8,365 nt of DNA from an archaeon (GCA_030639395.1 DAOWCW010000030.1:1-8365); one strand, 5' to 3'. Shown: positions 1-4,756, counted from the stretch's first letter. Translations and numbers: made by a program. The notes: generated from the letters alone by a model not told the origin.

Positions 1-99
1 GTTGTTGAAAATAAATATTTTAGGATAGATGACTTTTCTAGTGAGAATGAAATAAATAAAGAGGTGGAAAATGGCGAAGATAGTAGTAGATCAGGATAA
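1..99 (+). CDS. C-terminal tail of an upstream gene (partial, tentative)
   Basis: Frame 1 is open from the first base to a TAA at 97-99 and encodes about 32 residues, beginning VVENKYFRIDDF and ending in an acidic, Ser-rich tail (EVENGEDSSRSG). It would overlap the ferredoxin start by 29 nt, which is long but possible in a compact archaeal genome. No family is recognisable from this fragment. It could equally be a chance open frame in AT-rich DNA. Confidence 0.35.
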   Translation, partial: VVENKYFRIDDFSSENEINKEVENGEDSSRSG

Positions 100-256
100 G
101 TGTATTGGATGTGGCGCTTGTGCTGCGACTTGTCCGGAGGGTTTTAAGATGAATGATGGAAAAGCTCATGCGGTTAAGTCCGAGGTTAAGGAGCTTAGTT
201 GTGAGAAAGCAGCTGAATCTGGATGTCCAGTTGATGCTATAAGTGTTAGTGGATAG
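71..256 (+). CDS. Monocluster [4Fe-4S] ferredoxin
   Basis: This 61-aa protein is a small soluble electron carrier of the archaeal Pyrococcus-type single-cluster ferredoxin family. Cluster ligands are C11, C14 and C17 in CIGCGAC plus the distal C52 in the CP motif (GCPVDAI). The second site of two-cluster ferredoxins is reduced: C21 and C44 remain with the spacing of the cysteines that form a disulfide in P. furiosus ferredoxin (C44 lies eight residues before C52). Position 14 is Cys, where P. furiosus has Asp, so a full four-Cys cluster is expected. The start is supported by GAGGTG at 61-66, four bases before the ATG. Its position upstream of a cysteine-rich regulator and iscS/iscU suggests a role linked to Fe-S assembly, as ferredoxin has in bacterial isc operons. 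That link is inference. Confidence 0.95.
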   Translation: MAKIVVDQDKCIGCGACAATCPEGFKMNDGKAHAVKSEVKELSCEKAAESGCPVDAISVSG

Positions 257-305
257 TAGTGTTGGGATGCTTCACTTGTGATTTAAGAGGGATGGTTTTA
301 GAAGA

Positions 306-335
306 TTTTATAAAGGAAAGTTAACTATAGTTAAC
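306..335 (+). promoter_or_regulatory. TATA box and palindromic operator of the HTH regulator gene
   Basis: TTTTATAAA at 306-314 is a good archaeal TATA box, preceded by a purine-rich BRE-like stretch. Its centre lies about 26 nt before the ATG at 336, which predicts a leaderless mRNA starting at or next to the ATG. Between them, 320-335 is a perfect 16-bp palindrome, GTTAACTATAGTTAAC, ending one base before the ATG. A dimeric HTH protein bound there would cover the transcription start and block TFB/polymerase loading, so autorepression is the simplest reading. Confidence 0.75.
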
Positions 336-701
336 ATGTATTTATTGCCACAAGAGATTGAGGTCTGGTATATTATACCGGCTATTCGAAAGGAGTTTGC
401 TAAATTATTGACGGGAAGTCATGGACTTAGTTATGAAAAAGCTGGGAATGTGCTTGGGATTAGTAAGGCTGCGGTTAGTCAGTATTTGTCGAACAAAAGA
501 GCGAATAAGGTTTGTTTGGATGTGAAGACGAAGCGTGAAATTAAGAAGTCGGCTGTTAAGGTTGTGGATAATGCTAATGTTGCTATGATTGAGATTCAGA
601 GGATTTTGAAATTTATGAAAGATAATCATAGTTCGTGTGATGTTTGTAAGAAATACAATAAGGACGTTTTGAAATATTGTAATTGTTCTCCGAAATATTA
701 G
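336..701 (+). CDS. HTH transcriptional regulator with C-terminal cysteine cluster
   Basis: This 121-aa protein has an XRE-like HTH domain of the archaeal COG2522 type. The N-terminus (LLPQEIEVWYIIPAIRKEFA) resembles the N-terminal part of this family and of ThiR-type regulators. The HTH spans roughly residues 31-56, with the recognition helix in ISKAAVSQYLSNKR. The C-terminus carries C101-x2-C104-x10-C115-x-C117, and there is another Cys at 60; four clustered cysteines could bind an Fe-S cluster or zinc. The gene sits between a ferredoxin and iscS/iscU and has a palindrome abutting its ATG, so a sensor role for Fe-S or redox state, analogous to but not homologous with IscR, is a reasonable inference. 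The ATG at 336 is chosen because it fits the leaderless promoter and the conserved N-terminus. The ligand and targets are not shown by sequence alone. Confidence 0.85.
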   Translation: MYLLPQEIEVWYIIPAIRKEFAKLLTGSHGLSYEKAGNVLGISKAAVSQYLSNKRANKVCLDVKTKREIKKSAVKVVDNANVAMIEIQRILKFMKDNHSSCDVCKKYNKDVLKYCNCSPKY

Positions 702-716
702 AGCAATTTGGTAATA

Positions 717-860
717 ATGAAAATGGAAAATAAAAATGGAAGTACTGTTGGGGAAGGAATTTATTTAGATAATGCTGTGGCAGTCTTTGACTGCAGGTTG
801 CAGGCTTTGTTGTGCTCTGTGGACCGCGACTTGGGCAGTTTTTTCGGAGGTAGCTTTTGA
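717..860 (+). CDS. Short ORF upstream of iscS, resembling a duplicated IscS N-terminus (tentative)
   Basis: An ATG at 717 opens a 47-codon frame ending in TGA at 858-860, which shares one base with the iscS ATG (TGATG), so translation could be coupled. Residues 14-20 (GIYLDNA) closely match the start of IscS (SIYLDNAA); the DNA matches too: ATTTAT, three variable bases, then GATAATGCTG in both. After this point the frame runs into a GCAGTC-TTT-GACTGC hairpin (780-794) and unrelated sequence. It may be a decayed tandem copy or an older iscS 5' end separated from the gene by an insertion. A functional leader peptide is possible but unproven. Confidence 0.35.
   Translation: MKMENKNGSTVGEGIYLDNAVAVFDCRLQALLCSVDRDLGSFFGGSF
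780..794. repeat. Perfect hairpin with TTT loop
   Basis: GCAGTC and GACTGC form a 6-bp inverted repeat around TTT, directly after the IscS-like segment of the short upstream ORF. The same architecture, a perfect stem around a three-base A or T loop, recurs in the array at 8280-8365. Confidence 0.6.
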
Positions 861-2035
861 TGGGGTCTATTTATCTTGATAATGCTGCGACTACTCGGGT
901 TGATGATGTCGTAGCGGATAAGGTCAGGGAGGTTTTTTTGGAGAGCTATGGGAATGCTTCGTCGTTGCACGCAAAGGGGAGGGAGGCTAGGAAGAGGTTG
1001 GATGATGCTAGAGAAAAGATTGCTGGTTATTTTGGATGTGAGCCTGAGGAAATTATTTTTACTAGTGGTGGGACTGAGTCGAATAATTTGGCGATTCGGG
1101 GTCTTGCAAAAGCTCATCCTGAGAAAAAACATATTATAACTTGTGAGATTGAGCATCCGTCTGTAATAGATACTTGTCGAGATTTGGAAAAGCAAGGTTA
1201 TGTGGTTGATTATTTGGGTGTGGATAGTGAGGGGATAGTTAGTGTTGATGAAGTTCGAGAAAAGATTCGGGATGATACATTGGTTGTTTCGGTGATGCAT
1301 GTTAATAATGAGATTGGTGTTATCGAGCCTGTTGAGGACATTGGTAGGATTTGTAAGGAACGTGGAGTTTATTTTCATTGTGATAATGTGCAGGGTTTTT
1401 TAAAAGAGGACTTGGCTTTATCGAGTTGTGATTTGATGTCTGTTTCTGGGCATAAGGTTTGTGCACCTAAAGGTATTGGTATTTTGTATGTTCGTGATGG
1501 TGTTGAAATTGAACCAATTGTTACTGGTGGTGGACAGGAAGGTGGCTTGAGGAGTGGGACTGAGAATGTGCCTGGTATCGTTGGCTTAGCTGCTGCGATT
1601 GATATTGATTTTAAGATTGATGAGGTTCGTTGGAGTCGGGATAAGATTATGAAGGGTTTGTTGGAAATTCCTGGTACGAAGATTAATGGGTCGCACAGCG
1701 ATAGAGTTTATAATAATATTAGTGTGTCGTTTTATGGAATTGAGGGTGAGAGTTTGATGTTGAGCTTGTCCTCAGGTAAGGATGACTCTACTGATGACGG
1801 AATTTATGTTTCGACTGGTTCGGCTTGTGCATCTACTAAGTTGAAAGAGAGTTATGTCTTGAAAGCTCTGGGTGTTGATGAAATGTATATTCATGGGAGT
1901 TTGAGGTTGTCGCTGGGGGTTGATGTTATTAGTAGGGAGGATTTTGTTGTGAAGAAGATTCGGGAGGGTGTTGAGAGATTGCGGGAGATGAGTCCGTTTA
2001 AATTAAATTTAAAGGAGGAAAATAATGAAAAATAA
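860..2035 (+). CDS. iscS: Cysteine desulfurase, IscS/NifS family
   Basis: This 391-aa fold-type I PLP enzyme converts L-cysteine to alanine and passes persulfide sulfur to the IscU scaffold. Visible landmarks: the N-terminal YLDNAATT; TSGGTESNN (68-76); the PLP-stacking His in EHPSV (H99); N150 in HVNNEIGV; D175 and Q178 in HCDNVQG; the Schiff-base lysine K199 in SGHK; RSGTENV (231-237); and the active-site C323 in STGSACAS, followed by SYVLKALG. Length is normal. A short acidic insertion (GKDDSTDDG, about 306-314) precedes the active-site loop. The ATG at 860 is preferred over the TTG at 857, with GGAGGT at 846-851 as ribosome binding site. The 3' end overlaps the next gene by 11 nt, and iscU follows, so a desulfurase-scaffold pair is clear. 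Confidence 0.97.
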   Translation: MGSIYLDNAATTRVDDVVADKVREVFLESYGNASSLHAKGREARKRLDDAREKIAGYFGCEPEEIIFTSGGTESNNLAIRGLAKAHPEKKHIITCEIEHPSVIDTCRDLEKQGYVVDYLGVDSEGIVSVDEVREKIRDDTLVVSVMHVNNEIGVIEPVEDIGRICKERGVYFHCDNVQGFLKEDLALSSCDLMSVSGHKVCAPKGIGILYVRDGVEIEPIVTGGGQEGGLRSGTENVPGIVGLAAAIDIDFKIDEVRWSRDKIMKGLLEIPGTKINGSHSDRVYNNISVSFYGIEGESLMLSLSSGKDDSTDDGIYVSTGSACASTKLKESYVLKALGVDEMYIHGSLRLSLGVDVISREDFVVKKIREGVERLREMSPFKLNLKEENNEK

Positions 2036-2225
2036 AAAAATAACAAAGGATATGACTTTTGCTGAGATTTTGAAGATGAATGAAGATGCTGGTCGCAAGT
2101 TGGGAGAGCGGGGTTTGTTTTGTGGAGGATGTCCAATGGCGGCTTTTGAGACTTTGGAGAATGGAGCTGCTGCCCATGGGGTGGATGTGGATGAGTTGAT
2201 TAAGGAGTTGAATTCTGATGAGTAA
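2025..2225 (+). CDS. CxxC redox-domain protein (DUF1858, hybrid-cluster-protein-associated family)
   Basis: This 66-aa protein matches the DUF1858/TIGR03980 pattern: a helical N-terminus (ITKDMTFAEILKMNEDAGRKL), then FCGGCPMAAFETLENGAAAHGVD with C33 and C36, and a short helical end. In this family the two cysteines are predicted to be a redox-active disulfide. The gene begins inside the end of iscS (GGAGG at 2012-2016 precedes its ATG) and is followed by iscU, so it is probably co-translated with the Fe-S assembly pair. A role in sulfur relay or in keeping persulfide/scaffold thiols reduced is inferred from position. The partner hybrid-cluster protein is not in the window. Confidence 0.88.
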   Translation: MKNKKITKDMTFAEILKMNEDAGRKLGERGLFCGGCPMAAFETLENGAAAHGVDVDELIKELNSDE

Positions 2226-2285
2226 TCGCTATAGAAACGCTTCGCTGCATCTTAGTTTGTGTTTGTGGTTTTGTGGAGGTTTTGT

Positions 2286-2672
2286 GTGGGGAATGTAGAT
2301 TATAATGAGAATGTCTTGGATCACTTCAAGAACCCTAGGAATATGGGAAAGTTGGAGGACGCTGATGCTGAGGCTATGGTTGGAAATCCGAGTTGCGGGG
2401 ATGTTATGAAGATTATGATTAAGATTAAAGAGGGTGTTATTTCGGATGTTCGGTTTCAGACTATGGGTTGCGCTGCTGCAATTGCAACTTCTAGTATGTT
2501 GACTGTTTTGGCTAAGGGGAAAAGTTTGGTAGAGGCGGAGAGGATTACGAGTCGGGATGTCTCGTTGGCTTTGGGAGAGTTGCCACCGATTAAGGAGCAT
2601 TGTTCTAATTTGGCTGCGGATGCGCTAAAATTAGCTATTGCTAATTTTAGGGGAAAGCTCGCTTCAAGATGA
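2286..2672 (+). CDS. iscU: Iron-sulfur cluster assembly scaffold IscU
   Basis: This 128-aa IscU/NifU-N scaffold accepts sulfur from IscS and builds Fe-S clusters. With the GTG at 2286 as start, the ligands are C37 and D39 (GNPSCGDVM), C62 (MGCAAAIATSS) and C106 (EHCSNLAADAL), nearly the E. coli numbering. LPPIK at 99-103 matches the LPPVK-type motif that bacterial IscU presents to the HscA chaperone. GGAGGT at 2275-2280, five bases before the GTG, supports this start over the upstream in-frame GTG at 2259, which would add an unlike nine-residue extension. It lies 60 nt after the redox-domain gene. Its last codons and stop fall inside the first hairpin of the array that follows. Confidence 0.95.
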   Translation: MGNVDYNENVLDHFKNPRNMGKLEDADAEAMVGNPSCGDVMKIMIKIKEGVISDVRFQTMGCAAAIATSSMLTVLAKGKSLVEAERITSRDVSLALGELPPIKEHCSNLAADALKLAIANFRGKLASR

Positions 2673-2756
2673 AGCGGAAAAGTTCACTAAAGTGGAAAGG
2701 CTCATTCCATTAGATAGAAATTATCTAACGGGATGGAAAAATTCAGCTTCGCTGGA
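2651..2756 (+). repeat. String of four hairpins with GGAAA-type spacers after iscU
   Basis: Four inverted repeats follow one another: CGCTTC/GAAGCG (2660-2676), TTCACT/AGTGGA (2683-2696), CATTCC plus TTAGATA paired with TATCTAA plus GGGATG (2703-2735, one mismatch), and TTCAGC/GCTGGA around TTC (2742-2756). Stems differ in sequence but keep pairing, while the linkers stay similar (GGAAAGCTC, GGAAAAGTTC, GGAAAGGCTC, GGAAAAATTC). The first hairpin includes the iscU stop codon. Possible roles are mRNA 3'-end protection, transcript termination, or a repeat family; compare 8280-8365. Confidence 0.65.
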
Positions 2757-2778
2757 GGCTTGGCGATTAGGTTGAAAT

Positions 2779-2784
2779 ATTTTT
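2779..2784 (+). terminator. T-tract, possible terminator of the isc transcript
   Basis: A T6 run follows the hairpin string downstream of iscU. Archaeal RNA polymerase terminates at T-rich tracts in the non-template strand. The run is short, so this is tentative. Confidence 0.35.
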
Positions 2785-2847
2785 TGTAGGATTCTGCGGA
2801 ATTTAGAAAAATAAGGGATTTCCTTGGATGTTTATTGGAATAGTCAG

Positions 2848-2914
2848 TAAGCAAGGGTAAGGATTGCTTAAGTAAAATTATAATGAATCTCCCAAGCTCC
2901 CTAACAAGGGAGAT
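2848..2914. other. Two further hairpins between convergent genes
   Basis: TAAGCAA/TTGCTTA (2848-2854 with 2864-2870) forms a 7-bp stem. After it, ATCTCCC (2887-2893) can pair with GGGAGAT (2908-2914), or CTCCCT (2897-2902) can pair with AGGGAG (2907-2912) around AACA. The two options exclude each other. The stretch lies between the 3' ends of iscU and the Lys-rich gene. No coding region was found in 2673-2960. Confidence 0.5.
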
Positions 2915-2930
2915 CCATTGAATATGATTT

Positions 2931-2948
2931 AATAAAAAATAAAAAATT
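2931..2948 (-). terminator. T-rich terminator of the Lys-rich gene
   Basis: On the minus strand two T6 runs (TTTTTTATTTTTT) follow the stop codon at 2961-2963 by about 13 nt, matching the oligo-T terminators used by archaeal RNA polymerase. It faces the end of iscU. Confidence 0.6.
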
Positions 2949-2960
2949 TAAATTGAAGAT

Positions 2961-3149
2961 TTACTTCTTCTTTTTCTTAGCAACTTTTTTCTTGACTACT
3001 TTCTTTTTAGCAACTTTTTTCTTAGCAACTTTTTTTTTCTTCTTTCCGCCTCGAGCCATTTTTGCTTCGCATACGTTACCTTTTCCATCTACATAATATA
3101 GAAATCCAGATTTTCGTTCTACGATGTTTTTTGCGATTATTTTTCCCAT
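2961..3149 (-). CDS. Small basic protein with C-terminal VAKKK repeats
   Basis: This 62-aa protein has two parts. Residues 1-35 (MGKIIAKNIVERKSGFLYYV, then DGKGNVCEAKMARGG) form a compact, conserved-looking segment with one Cys. Residues 36-62 are almost pure lysine with tandem VAKKK/VVKKK units, like the tails of histone H1-type proteins. The tail suggests binding to DNA or RNA, perhaps as a chromatin or ribosome-associated protein; the fold of the head is not recognised. A perfect AGGAGGT (3157-3163) seven bases before the ATG and a separate TATA box point to strong, independent expression. The repeats are built from 15-bp DNA units, so the tail length may vary by slippage. Confidence 0.8.
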   Translation of the reverse strand: MGKIIAKNIVERKSGFLYYVDGKGNVCEAKMARGGKKKKKVAKKKVAKKKVVKKKVAKKKKK

Positions 3150-3156
3150 CTTTTTA

Positions 3157-3213
3157 ACCTCCTTTTTACCTCTTGTAGTGAGCTTGGTTTATAGAGGGTG
3201 TATTTTATATTTA
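3157..3213 (-). promoter_or_regulatory. Promoter and strong ribosome binding site of the Lys-rich gene
   Basis: On the minus strand TAAATATAAAATA (3201-3213) is a TATA box. Transcription would start near 3181, giving a leader of about 32 nt that contains AGGAGGT at 3157-3163. This is one of the few genes in the window with a real 5' leader. Confidence 0.6.
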
Positions 3214-3249
3214 AATGTTTCTATTGGAATTTGTCGTCGAGAAGTTGTA

Positions 3250-3549
3250 CTATTTAGTAGTTAAAGGAATTTCTAGTAGGTATTTTCCGTGGCCTGAGAT
3301 ATGGAATTTCCAGTTTTTGACGTCGATGACTTTGGTTGCGTGGAATTTGTCGTCGAGCCAGATGGCTTTGAAGGGCTTACAAAAGATGGAGGTGATTGGG
3401 TTCCAGTTGATTCTTGATGTGAAGAATAGTGGTGGGGAATTTTTTTTGAACATTAGTCCACTTCCCATTTCCCATGATGATTTTAACTTTTTGACTAAGA
3501 TAGTTTTCTTTTTCCCATCGATGTAGTAGGTTATTTTTTCTAAAGCCAT
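3250..3549 (-). CDS. DUF192 family protein
   Basis: This 99-aa protein matches DUF192 (COG1430): the GSGLMFKKN motif (29-37), then an aromatic strand, SIFCKPFKAIWLDDKF (54-69), KVIDVKNW (73-80) and a terminal GKYLLEIP (88-95). The family is widespread, forms a small beta-rich domain and has no established enzymatic role. There is no signal peptide, so it is probably cytoplasmic. The start chosen (ATG at 3547-3549) overlaps the metallopeptidase gene by 10 nt; an upstream ATG at 3582 would add a basic 11-residue extension and lengthen the overlap. It is the last gene of the VKOR operon. Confidence 0.82.
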   Translation of the reverse strand: MALEKITYYIDGKKKTILVKKLKSSWEMGSGLMFKKNSPPLFFTSRINWNPITSIFCKPFKAIWLDDKFHATKVIDVKNWKFHISGHGKYLLEIPLTTK

Positions 3550-3944
3550 TCTATTGAGTAGTCTCCTTTTTTTAGTTCGCAATATTTTTTATACATTTCT
3601 TTAACTGACTTTTCGTGGACTTTGTCGTGATGGATGAAGCCGCCGCCGAAAGCTTTTGGGATGTGCATGAGTTCGTGGATTATGACTTTGGTTTGTTCTT
3701 CTTTGGAGAGTTTGTCGAATTTTTCGGAAATGACTTCTACGAGGTAGAACCCTTTTTTTCTGCCCATTCCTATTTGCATTGCTTTGCCGAGGGCGTGGCA
3801 TCTGGCGATGGTGTATTTGGCTTTTGATCCGGTGCTTCTTAGAAAGGCGACGTGTTCTAAGTGGACGTGATTTAGATTTAGGGTTTTGATTACTTTTTCT
3901 GCTCGAATTTTTATGTCTGGAGCTTGGTGATATTTTATTACTAT
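3540..3944 (-). CDS. Putative zinc metallopeptidase (phage-metallopeptidase-like family), apparent AUA start
   Basis: The product is 134 aa if read from ATA at 3942-3944. The HExxH zinc site is H90-E91-L-M-H94, in VIIHELMHIPKAFGGGFIHH; H105 or H106 may supply the third ligand. The preceding LVEVISEKFDKLSKEEQTK and the N-terminal IKYHQAPDIK and FLRSTGSKAKYTIA are typical of this small metallopeptidase family, so the protein must extend well upstream of the first ATG (3777-3779). No ATG, GTG or TTG exists in frame between there and an upstream TAA at 4008-4010. The ATA is preceded by GAGGT (3954-3958, nine bases away) and overlaps the DUF167 stop (A-TAG), like the ATGA junctions of the operon. 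Substrate is unknown. Confidence 0.8.
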   Translation of the reverse strand: MVIKYHQAPDIKIRAEKVIKTLNLNHVHLEHVAFLRSTGSKAKYTIARCHALGKAMQIGMGRKKGFYLVEVISEKFDKLSKEEQTKVIIHELMHIPKAFGGGFIHHDKVHEKSVKEMYKKYCELKKGDYSIEWL

Positions 3945-4188
3945 TTTTCTTTTACCTCTATTGTTTTTATTTTGGAAGTGTGTCCTTTTATGATTTTTGT
4001 TTTTGTTTTATAATATTTCGTAAGGAGTTTTTCTAGTTCGATGTTGGCCTTGTTTTCTTTTGTAGGTTTTTTTAGGCCTCAAACGGCATGACCCTGATGG
4101 GCCCGAAGACTTTTGTGATTTTGCCATCGAGGTTGGTTTGGATTTCTTGGCGAGATGAATTTGGCTGGGCTTTGATTTGGATTTTCAT
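3941..4188 (-). pseudogene. DUF167 (YggU-like) gene interrupted by a frameshift
   Basis: The N-terminal part (MKIQIKAQPNSSRQEI, then DGKITKVF) starts at 4188 and runs into TAA at 4072-4074. The C-terminal part continues in the -1 frame from 4078 to TAG at 3941: GLKKPTKENKANIELEKLLT, then KGHTSKIKTIEV. Together they give the DUF167 pattern (basic first strand, KP..ENKAN, GHTS). Joining KVF directly to GLKKPT would give normal family spacing; this needs removal of about 26 nt (roughly 4077-4102), so a small insertion is the likely lesion. The ATG overlaps the VKOR stop (ATGA). The second part has no start codon of its own. A sequencing error is less likely because the extra residues are many. 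Confidence 0.7.
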
Positions 4189-4586
4189 TGATTTTTTGTT
4201 GCGATTATTATGGCGAGAGCTAGGATGCTGCCTATATCTATTATCATGCAGTATGGGCAAAATGCTTTGATGATAATGGCTTGGAGGAAGATGAAGTAGA
4301 TTGCGGCTATTGCTGATATTGCTATGCCGAAGACAAGGAAGAGTTTTTTGTGATGTTTTGGGTTGCGGGAGTGGGAGGCTGTTATGAAAATTAAGATTGT
4401 GAAAATAAAGAGTCCTAGTATACTGTTGTTGATTCCGAGGGTCTTTTTGTATTCTGAATTTTGAACTATTGAGCAACTGGAGGTTTCGTCGCCGCATATC
4501 TTTTCGGTTGGAGTGAAGGCTAGGAGGGCTGATGCGATTAGGCAGACGGTGAAGATTGCTAGGAGAATTTTGTATTTTTGTTTCAT
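4185..4586 (-). CDS. Vitamin K epoxide reductase (VKOR) family membrane protein
   Basis: This 133-aa integral membrane thiol oxidoreductase re-oxidises a DsbA-like thioredoxin during disulfide formation and passes electrons to quinone. Four hydrophobic helices lie at about 7-25, 52-70, 81-102 and 114-130. The loop pair C31 and C38 is followed by SIVQNSEYKKTLGINNSILG, the family's C..V..S.Y....GI signature. The active-site motif CPYC is C110-P-Y-C113 at the start of the last helix. No fused thioredoxin domain is present, so a separate partner is expected; none is visible here. It heads an operon in which DUF167 starts within its stop codon (ATGA). Confidence 0.92.
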   Translation of the reverse strand: MKQKYKILLAIFTVCLIASALLAFTPTEKICGDETSSCSIVQNSEYKKTLGINNSILGLFIFTILIFITASHSRNPKHHKKLFLVFGIAISAIAAIYFIFLQAIIIKAFCPYCMIIDIGSILALAIIIATKNQ

Positions 4587-4611
4587 TTTATTTTAAAGTG
4601 GGTTGTTGAGG

Positions 4612-4619
4612 TATAAAAA
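4612..4619 (-). promoter_or_regulatory. TATA box of the VKOR operon
   Basis: TTTTTATA on the minus strand is centred about 30 nt before the VKOR ATG at 4586, predicting an essentially leaderless transcript. No Shine-Dalgarno sequence is seen before that ATG. Confidence 0.55.
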
Positions 4620-4636
4620 TGGTTTGGTTTGATATT

Positions 4637-4756
4637 GGATGTCTGTACTGGATGCCTGTATTAGGTGTTGGGGGGTCGGGAGTCGGTGGTCGGGGGTTGG
4701 GGAGATTGGGGAGGGGAAAATTTAGCCACGGGATTACACGAGATTTCACGGGATTT
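4637..4756 (+). repeat. Repeat-rich spacer with G-quadruplex motif
   Basis: The spacer 4587-4833 holds no convincing gene but has three low-complexity blocks. GGATGTCTGTACT is followed directly by GGATGCCTGTATT (4637-4662, 11 of 13 identical). G-runs follow at 4670-4680, and 4692-4716 reads G5-TT-G4-AGATT-G4-A-G4, a clear intramolecular G-quadruplex motif on the + strand. Then CACGGGATTA, CACGAGATTT and CACGGGATTT form three 10-bp repeats (4727-4756). All lie upstream of the VKOR promoter and downstream of the GTPase gene. Confidence 0.65.

Noticed and set aside
761..1378. 205-codon minus-strand frame opposite iscS
   Set aside because: Shadow of a well-supported gene; composition (Asn, Ile, Ser rich) is typical of antisense reading in this biased DNA.
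2673..2960. RNase P RNA or SRP RNA in the hairpin-rich spacer
   Set aside because: None of the conserved core motifs of either RNA could be found; the hairpins are short and independent.
3215..3526. 103-codon plus-strand frame opposite DUF192
   Set aside because: Antisense to a gene with clear DUF192 motifs; no family resemblance of its own.
4072..4085. Programmed -1 frameshift in DUF167 at A-AAA-AAC
   Set aside because: The slippery heptamer lies after the in-frame TAA, so ribosomes would stop before reaching it.
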